The notes: generated from the letters alone by a model not told the origin. A stretch of DNA of 56,782 nt from Bifidobacterium sp. B4142 (GCF_026537325.1 NZ_JAFNMJ010000007.1:1-56782); one strand, 5' to 3'. Shown: positions 25,179 to 34,107, counted from the first letter of the stretch. Numbers and translations: made by a program.

Positions 25179-25230
25179 GTTCGCTCCTTCGTTCCGACAG
25201 AGCCCGACTCTGGCCGGGTCCCGAGCAACC

Positions 25231-25236
25231 ATTCTA
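25231..25236 (-). promoter_or_regulatory. -10 element of the sugar-binding lipoprotein gene
   Basis: TAGAAT on the minus strand, 53 bases upstream of the GTG start, gives a leader of roughly 46 bases. No good -35 can be seen at the usual spacing. Confidence 0.35.
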
Positions 25237-25328
25237 TGGGCTCTCGGGCAGGAGCGTATGAAAGGCCGATGTTTCGCGTAGACGGTCCTCGCCGGTGGAA
25301 CTGATAGTGAAGGCTGTTCTGCGGAGAG

Positions 25329-25354
25329 TAACCGCCTGCAATAACCGTCTGCAA
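25329..25354. repeat. Tandem 13-bp repeat upstream of the sugar-binding lipoprotein gene
   Basis: TAACCGCCTGCAA (25329-25341) is followed without gap by TAACCGTCTGCAA (25342-25354), one mismatch. The pair lies about 150 bases upstream of the lipoprotein start and 32 bases beyond the icd stop. It could be a tandem operator for an activator, but no regulator is adjacent. Confidence 0.6.
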
Positions 25355-25385
25355 TGGCAAGAAGAGGGTGCTGGTGTCTTATCTG

Positions 25386-26645
25386 CTAGTCTGCCTTGGC
25401 CGCCTTGCGTTCGGTGGCTTCTGCAGCACCTGAAGACATACGCTCGGCAAGAGCATGGTCCAAGGCGTCCATGAACCCTTCGGTGTCCAGCCAAGGCTGA
25501 TCAGGACCCACCAGGCTGGCAAGATCCTTGGTCATGCGACCGGAGCGTACGGTCTCGATGACCACGGATTCCAGTGTTTGCGCGAACTCGGCCACCTTGG
25601 GGGTGTCATCCAGCCGCGCCCGCTGCTTGAGCCCGCCGGTCCAGGCGAAAATGGAGGCGATCGGGTTGGTGGAAGTGGTTTCCCCCTTGAGCCAGCGCCG
25701 GTAATGCCTGGTCACGGTCCCATGGGCGGCCTCGGCCTCTACGGTCTGTCCATCGGCCGTCATCAGCATGGAGGTCATGAGACCAAGGGATCCGAACCCC
25801 TGAGCAATTGCATCGGACTGGACGTCGCCGTCGTAGTTCTTGCAGGCCCAGACATAGCCGCCCTGCCATTTGAGCGAGGAGGCCACCATGTCGTCGATCA
25901 GCCGATGCTGGTAGGTCAGCCCTTCTTGTTCGAACCGACTCTGGTACTCCTGCTCGTAGACTTGGGCGAAAATGTCCTTGAACCGGCCGTCGTAGGCCTT
26001 GAGGATGGTGTTCTTGGTGCTCAGGTAGACCGGATAGTGCCTCTGCAGGGCGTAGTTGAAGCAGGAACGCGCGAAGTCGCGGATGGAGTCGTCCAGGTTG
26101 AACTGTACCTGTGCCACACCCGGACCTGGGTAGACGGTCACCTCTCGGGTCACCGGGTCGCTCCCGTCTTCAGGAGTGAAGACGACGCTGAGCTTTCCCG
26201 GCCCGGGCACAGTGAAATCAGTTGCCTGGTATTGGTCGCCGAAGGCATGGCGGGCCACCACGATGGGCTTGGACCATCCGGGAACCAGCCGGGGAATGTT
26301 GTCGATGACGATGGGCTCGCGGAAGATGGTTCCGCCAAGAATGTTGCGGATGGTACCGTTGGGCGACTTCCACATGCGCTTGAGACCGAATTCCTTTACC
26401 CGGGCCTCGTCCGGGGTAATGGTGGCGCACTTGACGCCCACGTGCTCGCGCTGAATGGCCTGTGCCGCCTGCACGGTGACCTTGTCGTCGGTGGCGTCCC
26501 TGTTGCGGATGCCCAGGTCGTAATAGTCCAGGTCCACGTCCAGGTAGGGCAGAATCAGCCGTTCCTTGATCATTTTCCAGATGACCCGGGTCATTTCGTC
26601 ACCGTCGAGCTCGACGATACGTCCTTTCACGGCGATCTTGTCCAT
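25386..26645 (-). CDS. icd: NADP-dependent isocitrate dehydrogenase
   Basis: A 419-residue isocitrate dehydrogenase of the eukaryotic-like homodimeric type, which converts isocitrate to 2-oxoglutarate and CO2 with NADP reduction. The family segments [31 protein letters not shown] (substrate-binding Ser and Asn) and the metal-binding region [20 protein letters not shown] are all present, and the length is normal. In bifidobacteria the enzyme mainly makes 2-oxoglutarate for glutamate synthesis because the TCA cycle is incomplete; that is family knowledge. AGGAGG stands 6 bases before the ATG. The divergent guaB3 gene begins 164 bases away. Confidence 0.96.
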   Translation of the reverse strand: MDKIAVKGRIVELDGDEMTRVIWKMIKERLILPYLDVDLDYYDLGIRNRDATDDKVTVQAAQAIQREHVGVKCATITPDEARVKEFGLKRMWKSPNGTIRNILGGTIFREPIVIDNIPRLVPGWSKPIVVARHAFGDQYQATDFTVPGPGKLSVVFTPEDGSDPVTREVTVYPGPGVAQVQFNLDDSIRDFARSCFNYALQRHYPVYLSTKNTILKAYDGRFKDIFAQVYEQEYQSRFEQEGLTYQHRLIDDMVASSLKWQGGYVWACKNYDGDVQSDAIAQGFGSLGLMTSMLMTADGQTVEAEAAHGTVTRHYRRWLKGETTSTNPIASIFAWTGGLKQRARLDDTPKVAEFAQTLESVVIETVRSGRMTKDLASLVGPDQPWLDTEGFMDALDHALAERMSSGAAEATERKAAKAD

Positions 26646-26795
26646 GGCGGCCTCCTATCGATCGGCGGGTCGGGGGCCGGATCCTGCTCCCGATGCCTCA
26701 GTTGCGCTCGCGAACTGTTTTATCCCAAGTTTGTTACTCTCTGTTCCCATGCTCGTAACCCGTTCGTAGCACGTCGGAGCGTCATTGTGAGGCGC

Positions 26796-26801
26796 TAGGC
26801 T
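26796..26801 (+). promoter_or_regulatory. -10-like TAGGCT just before guaB3, possible leaderless start
   Basis: TAGGCT lies 7 bases before ATG 26809, and no Shine-Dalgarno sequence is visible in that interval. The same spacing recurs at leuS, fadD2, rpe and others in this window. Confidence 0.35.
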
Positions 26802-26808
26802 GGCAGAC

Positions 26809-27933
26809 ATGACACAGGAAATCGAAATCGGTCTCGGCAAGAAGGCCACGGTGGCCTACATGCTCGATGATGTCTCCATACTCCCCTCAAGAAGGACCCG
26901 GGATCCCCAGGATGTCTCCACGGCCTGGCAGGTGGATGCCTACGAGTTCAACCTGCCACTTTTGGCAGCGCCCATGGATTCGGTCACCAGCCCGGAGACG
27001 GCCATCGCCCTGGGACGGATGGGCGGACTGGGCGTGCTGGACCTGGAGGGACTGTGGACCCGGTATGAGGATCCGCGTCCGCAGCTGGACCGGATAGCCC
27101 ATGCCTCGCCGGAGCAGGCGACCGGGGTCATTCAGGAAGCCTACCGGGAGCCGGTCAAGGCGGAGCTGATCACCCGCCGTCTGCAGGAGATTCGCAAGGC
27201 CGGGGTCACGGTGGCCGGAGCCCTGTCCCCTCAGCGCACCCAGGAGTTCTATGCCACGGTGGTCGATGCGGGCGTGGACCTCTTCGTGATCCGAGGAACA
27301 GCGGTCTCGGCCGAACACGTCTCCACCAGCCATGAGCCCCTGAATTTAAAGAAGTTCATCTATGACCTGGACGTTCCGGTCATCGTCGGCGGGGCCGCCA
27401 CCTATCAGGCTGCCCTGCATCTGATGCGCACTGGAGCCGCCGGGGTGCTGGTCGGGTTCGGCGGGGGAGCGTCATCCATTGATTCCGCCACCGTCGGAAT
27501 CCAAGCGCCTATGGCCACGGCCATCTCGGATGTGGCCGAGGCGCGTCGCGACTACCTGGACGAGTCGGGCGGACGTTACGTTCAGGTCATCGCTGATGGG
27601 GAGACTGGTACCTCGGGTTCCTTTGTCAAGGCCTTGGCCATGGGGGCCGACGCGGTCATGCTGGGCACGCCCTTAGCCAAGGCTACGGAGGCTCCCGGCC
27701 AGGGCATGCACTGGGGGGCCGAAGCTCATCATCCTGAACTGCCGAGGGGCCGCAGGGTCCAGGTCGGGCAGGTGGGCAGCCTGGAGCGCATACTCTTCGG
27801 TCCCAGCGATCGCACCGACGGCAGTCTGAATCTGATCGGGGCCCTGCGCCGGGCCATGGCTTCCACCGGTTATGTGGATGTCAAAAACTTCCAGAAGTGC
27901 CGTGTGGCAGTGACCCCCGCCCCCCGCTGCTGA
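26809..27933 (+). CDS. guaB3: GuaB3-family IMP dehydrogenase-related protein
   Basis: A 374-residue single-domain member of the IMP dehydrogenase/GMP reductase superfamily, GuaB3 type. It lacks CBS domains and, in the loop where IMPDH and GMPR carry the catalytic Cys (GSICTT), shows GFGGGASSIDSATVG at about residues 217-231 with no Cys. That feature is shared by actinobacterial GuaB3 proteins. The FAPMDSVTSPETAIALGRMGGLG-like segment near residue 50 and the YLDESGGRYVQVIADG segment near 250 are family-typical. Cyanobacterial GuaB3 has been described as a GMP reductase; in actinobacteria the reaction is less settled. It lies divergently from icd. No ribosome site is visible before ATG 26809. 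Confidence 0.88.
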   Translation: MTQEIEIGLGKKATVAYMLDDVSILPSRRTRDPQDVSTAWQVDAYEFNLPLLAAPMDSVTSPETAIALGRMGGLGVLDLEGLWTRYEDPRPQLDRIAHASPEQATGVIQEAYREPVKAELITRRLQEIRKAGVTVAGALSPQRTQEFYATVVDAGVDLFVIRGTAVSAEHVSTSHEPLNLKKFIYDLDVPVIVGGAATYQAALHLMRTGAAGVLVGFGGGASSIDSATVGIQAPMATAISDVAEARRDYLDESGGRYVQVIADGETGTSGSFVKALAMGADAVMLGTPLAKATEAPGQGMHWGAEAHHPELPRGRRVQVGQVGSLERILFGPSDRTDGSLNLIGALRRAMASTGYVDVKNFQKCRVAVTPAPRC

Positions 27934-27958
27934 GTAGAACAGGACATTCACGGTCCAT

Positions 27959-27967
27959 TTATCCACA
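27959..27967 (+). other. DnaA-box-like TTATCCACA
   Basis: A perfect 9-bp match to the DnaA box consensus, next to the guaB3 terminator hairpin. It is a lone copy and no origin genes are near, so a regulatory DnaA site or chance is more likely than an origin. Confidence 0.4.
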
Positions 27968-27975
27968 ATCTGTCT

Positions 27976-28016
27976 AAAGGCCGGTCCAGGTTGACCACAT
28001 TCCTGAACCGGCCTTT
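27976..28016 (+). terminator. Long hairpin after guaB3
   Basis: AAAGGCCGGTCCAGG pairs with CCTGAACCGGCCTTT (14 of 15 positions) around an 11-base loop. Only three T follow in either direction, as is common in high-GC actinobacteria. It lies 42 bases after the guaB3 stop and probably ends its transcript. Confidence 0.65.
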
Positions 28017-28132
28017 ACAATCCCTCAGTGCATTCTTACTCTGGACGTATTCGCTGTCGTTGCGTCGGTTGCCCAGTGCACCTCGCCGGCATGGGAGGGG
28101 GAACAAGCACATAGTAGTGCGAGGGGAGAAGT

Positions 28133-28687
28133 ATGACGGAGTATATGGATCTGGCACCGGTCTGGGACCAAGATCAAGCAACCGAGGAGTCGACAGGACA
28201 GGAGGTCGGCGGCTGGTGGCCGTCTACCTGCACGCAGGTCCCCTTGGGATTTGGCGACATCAACCTGACAGTGCGAACGGTCAACTTCATCCGGCCGGGG
28301 GATGCTGCCGGGCATGAGGGCCTGTCTGCGGATCTCAAGCGTATTCTTGTCAATCTGTGCGCCTTGGCATCCAGGGTCTTCGATGTGTTGCGGGGTCGTT
28401 TACCTATGAAGAGCCTGGATCGTGTGCTCAACCGCGTCTGCATGGAACGATTGGCCCTGCTGGCCCAGTTGCTACGGGATCGGCATCTGGGCATGGTCCG
28501 AACAGCGGACCACGCCGGCATGACTTATCTGCCGCTGATCCCTAAACTGGTTGAGATCTACCGCGTAGACCGTGACCGGTACGAAACCACCATCGGATTT
28601 CTGGTCGGTGAGCGCACTGTGCTGACCAACCTGATCGTCGCCAGAAGCGGTTCGCGCTGGGTCTGTGTGCGCTTCGACATGGGCTAG
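28133..28687 (+). CDS. Rv3235-like (DUF6459-type) actinobacterial protein
   Basis: A 184-residue soluble protein resembling the Rv3235/DUF6459 family, which is found widely in actinobacteria and has no established role. The recognisable C-terminal part runs from about residue 125 to 184 (IPKLVEIYRVDRDRYETT, then ARSGSRWVCVRFDMG). The N-terminal 40 residues are acidic and probably disordered. There is no signal peptide or membrane segment. AGGGGAGAAGT precedes ATG 28133. It ends 38 bases before the second acyl-CoA synthetase start, without a terminator between them, so cotranscription is possible. I cannot assign a function. Confidence 0.6.
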   Translation: MTEYMDLAPVWDQDQATEESTGQEVGGWWPSTCTQVPLGFGDINLTVRTVNFIRPGDAAGHEGLSADLKRILVNLCALASRVFDVLRGRLPMKSLDRVLNRVCMERLALLAQLLRDRHLGMVRTADHAGMTYLPLIPKLVEIYRVDRDRYETTIGFLVGERTVLTNLIVARSGSRWVCVRFDMG

Positions 28688-28712
28688 GCGGCGGCTTTGG
28701 CGGGTTGACCCA

Positions 28713-28718
28713 TATGAT
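28713..28718 (+). promoter_or_regulatory. -10-like TATGAT before the second acyl-CoA synthetase gene
   Basis: TATGAT lies 7 bases before ATG 28726. A leaderless transcript starting at that ATG would explain the weak ribosome site. The element overlaps alternative ATG codons at 28714 and 28717, so the evidence is positional only. Confidence 0.3.
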
Positions 28719-28725
28719 GGTGGGT

Positions 28726-30678
28726 ATGTTGCGTGAATATACGGTCGAGCTTCAACACCCGACGACGGACAAGGACACCATCTATTCACTCCTGGCAAAA
28801 CGCACCGCCCGTGACCCTGAAGAGCTGGTTGCCCAGTGGCAGGATCCCATGACCAGAAACTGGCACGATGTCAAGGCCGGGCAGATGTCCGCACGGGTTC
28901 GCGCCGTGGCCAAGGGCATGATGGCTTTGGGCGTGGAAAAGGGCAGCACTGTGGTCATCTACGCCTCCACCAGTTATGACTGGGGGGTTACGGACTTTGC
29001 CTGCGCTGCCATCGGGGCGGTCTCTGTGCCCATCTACGAGACCGACTCGCCCAGCCAGGCCCAGAAGATCGTTCAGGATGTGGACTGCATCCTGGCCTTT
29101 GCCGGTGACTCAGAGCATGCACAGATCCTGGAGCAGGTCCGGGGATCCTCGCCCAAGCTCAAGTACGTCTTCAATTTCGAAGCCGGGGGCCTGAACGCAG
29201 TCAGCGAATTCGGCCAAGGGATCGAAGATGAGCGCCTGGATCAGGCCATTGCCCAAGTCAAGGCCGACGATCTGGCTACCATCGTCTACACTTCGGGCTC
29301 AACTGGGGAGCCCAAGGGCGCCATGCTCTCCAACCGGAACTTCGTCCACATCGTCTTTGTGGGCTGGGATGTGCTCTACCACATGCTGGCAGCGCCCTCC
29401 CGCCTGATGCTCTTCCTGCCCCTTGCCCACTGCTTCGCCCGCTACATCCAGTATGTGGCTATCGGCGCCCAGGGCGTGGTTGGATACGTCTCCAACGCCA
29501 AGCACCTGCTGACCGATCTGCGCACCTTCCGGCCCACATATCTGCTGGGCGTGCCACGCGTCTTCGAGAAGGTCTACAACGCTGCCTCGCAAAAGGCCGG
29601 CACCGGCATGGCCGGCAAGGTCTTCGCTAAGGCCACCAAGCACTTCATCAAGTGGTCCAAGGACGAGCAGGAGGGGAACGGTCATTCGCTGTTTACCCGC
29701 CTCGCCCACGCCTTCTACACCAAGACCGTCGGCAATACGATCGAGTCCGCCCTGGGCTCCAACCTGAGTTACCTGGCCTGCGGCGGCGCGCCCATGAACG
29801 CCGACCTGGCCCATTTCTTCAACGGGATCGACGGGATCACCTTCATTCAGGGCTACGGGATGACCGAGACGGCAGCACCCTGCATCGTCAACTTCGAGGA
29901 TGCCAACGAGGTGGGATCTGTCGGCCGCCCTGGCTCGGGCATCACGGTCAGGCTGAGCGACGACGATGAGCTCCTGGTCAAGGGTCCCAGCGTCTTCATG
30001 GGCTACTACCACCAGCCTGAGCTTGATTCCACCGTGCTCGATAAGGATGGCTGGCTCCACACCGGTGATCTGGCCCAGATCGACGACCAGGGCTTCGTCT
30101 TCATCACCGGCCGCAAAAAGGACGTTATCATCACCGCCGGCGGCAAGAACGTGAGCCCGGCTCCCCTGGAGGATGTCATCAGCACCTGCCCCGTAGTCTC
30201 CCAGGCCGTGGTCGTGGGCGACGGCAGGCCCTTCGTAGGTGCCCTGGTCACCCTGGACGCCGGGATGCTGAAGTCCTGGCTGACCTCCCAGGGTCTGGAC
30301 GCTGACATGAGCATGGAGCAGGCCAGCCACAACGAGGCCATCCATGCCTTCATCCAGCAGTATGTGGACAAGGCCAACTGCAACGTCTCGCGGGCCGAGT
30401 CGGTGCGTAAGTTCCTGGTGCTGGACAAGGACTTCAGTCAGGAGGACGGCACCCTGACCCCCAGCCTGAAGGTGGTGCGCCCCGAGGTGCTCCGCCAGTA
30501 CGCTGAACTCGTGGATAAGGTCCTCTATGCGCCTAGGACGCCAGCCAAGCCTGCTGCCAAGGAGAACGACATTGTCAGCAGGGCACGGACCACCATGAGC
30601 GATTCCCTGGCAAGCATGACCGGACGCAAGCGTGATGGCCGCCAGGAGGAGGAAGCGGCCCCGGAGGACGAGGAGTAA
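28726..30678 (+). CDS. fadD: Long-chain fatty acid-CoA ligase, second paralogue
   Basis: A 650-residue AMP-binding acyl-CoA synthetase, clearly related along its whole length to the one at 21790-23625. The signature YTSGSTGEPKG is at about residues 187-197, with GYGMTETAAP and LHTGDLAQIDDQGFVFITGRK later. It carries a C-terminal tail of about 40 residues rich in Ala, Arg and Glu (from about 605) that the first copy lacks. Tandem paralogues may differ in chain-length preference. Start: the frame opens at TTG 28705 with ATG codons at 28714, 28717 and 28726; I take 28726 because MLREYTVEL aligns with the paralogue's start. The stop is 3 bases before the def start. Confidence 0.9.
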   Translation: MLREYTVELQHPTTDKDTIYSLLAKRTARDPEELVAQWQDPMTRNWHDVKAGQMSARVRAVAKGMMALGVEKGSTVVIYASTSYDWGVTDFACAAIGAVSVPIYETDSPSQAQKIVQDVDCILAFAGDSEHAQILEQVRGSSPKLKYVFNFEAGGLNAVSEFGQGIEDERLDQAIAQVKADDLATIVYTSGSTGEPKGAMLSNRNFVHIVFVGWDVLYHMLAAPSRLMLFLPLAHCFARYIQYVAIGAQGVVGYVSNAKHLLTDLRTFRPTYLLGVPRVFEKVYNAASQKAGTGMAGKVFAKATKHFIKWSKDEQEGNGHSLFTRLAHAFYTKTVGNTIESALGSNLSYLACGGAPMNADLAHFFNGIDGITFIQGYGMTETAAPCIVNFEDANEVGSVGRPGSGITVRLSDDDELLVKGPSVFMGYYHQPELDSTVLDKDGWLHTGDLAQIDDQGFVFITGRKKDVIITAGGKNVSPAPLEDVISTCPVVSQAVVVGDGRPFVGALVTLDAGMLKSWLTSQGLDADMSMEQASHNEAIHAFIQQYVDKANCNVSRAESVRKFLVLDKDFSQEDGTLTPSLKVVRPEVLRQYAELVDKVLYAPRTPAKPAAKENDIVSRARTTMSDSLASMTGRKRDGRQEEEAAPEDEE

Positions 30679-30681
30679 GCA

Positions 30682-31164
30682 GTGGCGATTCGTACAATCA
30701 GAGTGGTTCCCGATCCGGTTTTGCGAACCCCCTGCGATCCAGTGACCAGCATCACCCCGGCTGTGCGCAGTCTGGTCCGTGACCTGGTGGACACCGTGGA
30801 CGACCCGGGCAGGGCAGGCCTGTCGGCCAATCAGATCGGGGTGGGCCTGCGCGTCTTCTCCTACAACATTGGTGGCAAGGTGGGCTACATCATCAATCCG
30901 GTCATCGACAAGGCCTCCGGCGAGCAGTATGGCGAGGAGGGATGCCTGTCCCTGCCCAACCTTTGGTATCCGACCAGGCGTGCCGACTACGCCCGAGCAC
31001 ACGGCATCGACCTGGATGGCAAGACGGTGACTCTTGAGGGCCATGGCATCATGGGGCGGATGATCCAGCACGAGTGCGATCACCTGGACGGCCATGTCTA
31101 TGTGGATCGGCTGGAGAGCGACGTCCGTCGCAAGGCCATGCAGCAGCTGAGATCAGCTAGGTAG
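30682..31164 (+). CDS. def: Peptide deformylase
   Basis: A 160-residue peptide deformylase, which removes the N-formyl group from new polypeptides. The three family motifs are present: GLSANQIG (motif 1, about residues 45-52), EGCLSLP (motif 2, about 89-95) and QHECDHLDG (motif 3, about 128-136); the Cys of motif 2 and two His of motif 3 bind the metal. Motif 1 shows A-N-Q where the classical form has A-A-P-Q. It starts at GTG 30682 three bases after the upstream synthetase gene, with its ribosome site inside that gene (GAGGACGAGGAG). A strong hairpin follows its stop, separating it from rpsB. Confidence 0.93.
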   Translation: MAIRTIRVVPDPVLRTPCDPVTSITPAVRSLVRDLVDTVDDPGRAGLSANQIGVGLRVFSYNIGGKVGYIINPVIDKASGEQYGEEGCLSLPNLWYPTRRADYARAHGIDLDGKTVTLEGHGIMGRMIQHECDHLDGHVYVDRLESDVRRKAMQQLRSAR

Positions 31165-31176
31165 GCAGAGGGCGAA

Positions 31177-31211
31177 CATGATACCCGAGGTCATTGGCCT
31201 CGGGTATCATG
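31177..31211 (+). terminator. Perfect 14-bp hairpin after def
   Basis: CATGATACCCGAGG (31177-31190) and CCTCGGGTATCATG (31198-31211) pair perfectly around seven bases. No T-run follows, as is frequent in actinobacterial terminators. It lies 12 bases after the def stop. Confidence 0.75.
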
Positions 31212-31389
31212 GTAATTCGGCGTGTCACTGCGCAGGTCTGCTGTCACGGGCGGGCAGGCGCGCCAAGCGTATTCCCGAACACACGCCGCAAATTCGCGCC
31301 ATGTCCGCGACGTCCTGTGTCGGTCGGCTCCTCGGAGTTGCACGCAGGTGCACATGGCCAGGCAATAACCGACAATGAAAGGTATAGAC
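31212..31389 (+). promoter_or_regulatory. rpsB leader region
   Basis: This GC-rich stretch of 178 bases between the def terminator and rpsB must contain the rpsB promoter. TTGCAC at 31338-31343 with AT-richer CAATAA at 31363-31368 is one candidate at 19 bases, but it is weak. TGCAC-GCAG-GTGCA can form a small hairpin. Binding of S2 to its own leader is known in other bacteria; I see no definite match here. Confidence 0.3.
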
Positions 31390-32259
31390 ATGGCACAGAT
31401 CACCATGAGCGAAATGCTGAAGGCCGGCGTCCACTTCGGACACCAGACCCGTCGTTGGAACCCCAAGATGAAGCAGTACATCCTGATGGAGCGCAACGGC
31501 ATCCACATCATCAACCTCTTCAAGTCGCTCGGTCTGATCGACCAGGCCTATGACTTCATCAAGCAGACAGTCGCCCACAACGGCACCGTGCTCTTCGTGG
31601 GGACCAAGAAGCAGGCCCAGGAGGCCATCAAGGCCCAGGCCACCCGGGTGAACATGCCCTACGTCTCCGAGCGTTGGCTGGGTGGCATGCTGACCAACTT
31701 CCAGACCGTGACCAAGCGGGTCGGCCGCTTGAAGGAGCTGGAGGAGATGGACTTCGACGACGTGCACGGCTCGGGGCTGACCAAGAAGGAGCTCCTGCTG
31801 CTGCGTCGCGAGAAGGACAAGCTGGAGCGTCAGCTGGGCGGCATCCGCAACATGAACCGCACCCCTTCGGCCCTGTTCGTGGTCGACATCAACAAGGAGG
31901 CCCTGGCGGTCTCCGAGGCCAACAAGCTGGGTATCCCGGTCGTGGCCCTGGTGGACACCAACACGGATCCCGAACTTGTCACCTACCCCATTCCCGCCAA
32001 CGATGATGCCATCCGTGGCGTCGAGCTGCTGACCAGGCTGATGGCCGATGCCGTGGCTGACGGTCTGTTGGAGCGTTCCAGCAAGGCCGCCAAGACCGAG
32101 GAGGCCTCCGACCAGCCCATGGCCGAGTGGGAGAAGAACCTGCTGGAGAACAAGGACGGACAGCCGCAGGAGCAGGCCCAGGAGACTGCCCAGGCTCCCC
32201 AGGCCGAGCAGCCTGCGCAAGAGCAGCAGGAGACCCCCGCTGCCGATCAGGCTGCCTGA
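31390..32259 (+). CDS. rpsB: 30S ribosomal protein S2
   Basis: A 289-residue ribosomal protein S2. The N-terminal [20 protein letters not shown] and the central [12 protein letters not shown] are family hallmarks. The last 60 residues form an acidic, Gln/Ala/Glu-rich tail (for example [20 protein letters not shown]), longer than in E. coli S2 but seen in other actinobacteria. ATG 31390 has AAAGG 7 bases before it; ATG 31375, five codons upstream, is the alternative. It is followed by tsf 27 bases later, the usual pairing. Confidence 0.97.
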   Translation: MAQITMSEMLKAGVHFGHQTRRWNPKMKQYILMERNGIHIINLFKSLGLIDQAYDFIKQTVAHNGTVLFVGTKKQAQEAIKAQATRVNMPYVSERWLGGMLTNFQTVTKRVGRLKELEEMDFDDVHGSGLTKKELLLLRREKDKLERQLGGIRNMNRTPSALFVVDINKEALAVSEANKLGIPVVALVDTNTDPELVTYPIPANDDAIRGVELLTRLMADAVADGLLERSSKAAKTEEASDQPMAEWEKNLLENKDGQPQEQAQETAQAPQAEQPAQEQQETPAADQAA

Positions 32260-32286
32260 AATCTGACGTCTAGATAGGAGAGTTTC

Positions 32287-33141
32287 ATGGCAAAAATCAC
32301 CGCTGCACTGATCAAGGAGCTGCGCGATCAGACCGGCGCCGGCATGATGGACGTCAAGAAGGCCCTGACCGAGGCCGAGGGCGACATGGCCCGCGCCAAG
32401 GAGATCATCCGCGCCACCGGTATCCAGGCCGCAGGCGCCCGCGAGGGTCGCAAGGCTCAGGAGGGCTTGATCGCCTCCACCGTCGTCGAGGGCGGACAGG
32501 GTCAGATCGGCTACGCCGTCGAGCTCAACTCCGAGACCGACTTCGTGGCCAAGACCCCTCAGTTCGTCGAGTTCGGCCAAGAGGTCATCGACGACGTGGC
32601 CAAGGCTGATGCCTCCAACGTCGAGCAGGTCGATGCCGCTCCATCCAAGTCCGGCACCGTCAAGGAGACCGTAGAGGAGGCCGGCGCGCTCTTCCATGAG
32701 CACGTCAAGGTCGGCCAGGTGGCCCGGGTCGAGGGCTCCCGTGTGGAGATTTACGCCCACCGCAAGTCCGTGGAAATGCCCCCCTCCATTGTGGCCATGA
32801 TCGCCACTGATGAGGCCGGCGCCCAGGTGGCCCATGAGGTGGCTCTGCAGATCTCCGCCATGAGCCCCAAGTGGCTCAGCCGCGAGGATGTGCCTGCCGA
32901 CGTGGTGGAGTCCGAGCGTCGCGTGGCCACTGAGAAGTCCCAGGCCGAAGGCAAGCCCGAGAAGATTATCCCCAAGATCGTCGAGGGGCGTCTGAACGCC
33001 TTCTTCAAGGAGACCGTCCTGCTGGAGCAGCAGTATGTCAAGGACACTTCCAAGACCATTGGCGACCTCTTCAAGCAGGCTGGCGGCAAGGCTCTGGCCT
33101 TCGCCCGTCTCGAGGTCGGCAAAGGCGACGAAGAGGAGTAG
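32287..33141 (+). CDS. tsf: Translation elongation factor Ts
   Basis: A 284-residue EF-Ts, the nucleotide exchange factor of EF-Tu. The N-terminal UBA-like domain contains LRDQTGAGMMDVKKALTEA, a family signature, and the central ELNSETDFVAKTPQFVEF carries the TDFVA motif that contacts EF-Tu. The coiled-coil and C-terminal modules are complete. ATAGGAGAG precedes ATG 32287. It is cotranscribed with rpsB and is followed by a terminator candidate at 33223. Confidence 0.97.
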   Translation: MAKITAALIKELRDQTGAGMMDVKKALTEAEGDMARAKEIIRATGIQAAGAREGRKAQEGLIASTVVEGGQGQIGYAVELNSETDFVAKTPQFVEFGQEVIDDVAKADASNVEQVDAAPSKSGTVKETVEEAGALFHEHVKVGQVARVEGSRVEIYAHRKSVEMPPSIVAMIATDEAGAQVAHEVALQISAMSPKWLSREDVPADVVESERRVATEKSQAEGKPEKIIPKIVEGRLNAFFKETVLLEQQYVKDTSKTIGDLFKQAGGKALAFARLEVGKGDEEE

Positions 33142-33222
33142 CCCAGCAATGTACTGAGTTGCCTGGCCTGATCCTGAGCTGAGGGATAGGCAGATGACCG
33201 GCATTGATGGTAATTGACGATA

Positions 33223-33256
33223 GGGGAGTGGCTTTCGTGGCTGCTCCCCTTCTTTT
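33223..33256 (+). terminator. Terminator candidate after tsf
   Basis: GGGGAG (33223-33228) pairs with CTCCCC (33244-33249) and TTCTTTT follows. It lies 82 bases beyond the tsf stop, between tsf and pyrH. Confidence 0.65.
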
Positions 33257-33351
33257 GTCCCGAGCCTGACCAAGAAGGGGTTGTCGTCCAGCCCCGATAC
33301 CCTAGTTACCGGCGTATTCCGCCCGTCATCATGTTTGGAGAAAGGGCTTTT

Positions 33352-34107
33352 ATGACTGGATCCGATTCAGCGCAAAACCCAGCATCGCCTCGTCGTGTGC
33401 TGCTCAAGCTCTCCGGAGAGGCCTTCGGGGGAGGCGAGGTCGGCATCGACGTGCAGGTGGTCAAGCGGGTGGCCAAGGAGATCGTCCAGGCGGTACAGGG
33501 CGGCGTGCAGGTGGCCATCGTGGTGGGCGGCGGCAACTTCTTCCGCGGAGCCGAGCTCAGCCAGGCCGGAATCGAGCGTTCGCGCGGCGACTACATGGGC
33601 ATGCTGGGTACGGTCATGAACTGCCTGGCCCTGCAGGACTTCCTGGAGCAGGATGGTCAGGCCACCAGGGTGCAGACAGCCATCACTATGGGCCAGGTGG
33701 CCGAGCCCTATATCCCGCTCAAGGCCATCCGTCATCTGGAAAAGGGTCGTGTGGTCATCTTCGGTGCCGGATCAGGCATGCCTTACTTCTCCACCGACAC
33801 CGTCTCCATCCAGCGGGCTCTGGAGATTCATTGCGTCGAGGTCCTCATGGGCAAGAACGGTGTGGATGGCGTGTATACGGCTGATCCGCACAAGCAGGCT
33901 TCTGCGCGCATGTTCACCAATCTGAGCTATCAGCGGGCTCTGGTGGACAATTTGGCCGTCATGGATGCGGCAGCCCTGTCCATGGCCCGGGACAACGATA
34001 TGCCCATCCGTGTCTTCGGACTGGAGGGTGATGGCAACGTGACCGGAGCGCTCAAGGGCCAGCGTCTGGGCACCCTGGTCCACGGTGGTCCTGATCGTAC
34101 CCTGTGA
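33352..34107 (+). CDS. pyrH: UMP kinase
   Basis: A 251-residue bacterial UMP kinase of the amino-acid kinase fold, which makes UDP from UMP as a hexamer. Nucleotide-binding segments are [13 protein letters not shown] (about residues 14-26), [10 protein letters not shown] (about 58-67) and [16 protein letters not shown] (about 133-148). The frame is open from 33214, but ATG 33352 follows GGAGAAAGGG and gives the normal length. It begins the usual pyrH-frr-cdsA-rlmN order. Confidence 0.96.
   Translation: MTGSDSAQNPASPRRVLLKLSGEAFGGGEVGIDVQVVKRVAKEIVQAVQGGVQVAIVVGGGNFFRGAELSQAGIERSRGDYMGMLGTVMNCLALQDFLEQDGQATRVQTAITMGQVAEPYIPLKAIRHLEKGRVVIFGAGSGMPYFSTDTVSIQRALEIHCVEVLMGKNGVDGVYTADPHKQASARMFTNLSYQRALVDNLAVMDAAALSMARDNDMPIRVFGLEGDGNVTGALKGQRLGTLVHGGPDRTL

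Noticed and set aside
25455-26798. Plus-strand open frame of 447 codons opposite icd
   Set aside because: icd is certain on the minus strand; this is its complement.
27959-27967. Origin of replication around the TTATCCACA site
   Set aside because: Only one box is present, with no AT-rich unwinding region and no dnaA, dnaN or rpmH gene.
29299-31095. Minus-strand open frame of 598 codons opposite the second acyl-CoA synthetase
   Set aside because: Shadow frame opposite a clearly coding gene.
31225-33273. Minus-strand open frame of 682 codons opposite rpsB-tsf
   Set aside because: Antisense of two ribosomal-translation genes with strong family evidence; the Gly/Leu-rich composition is that of a shadow frame.
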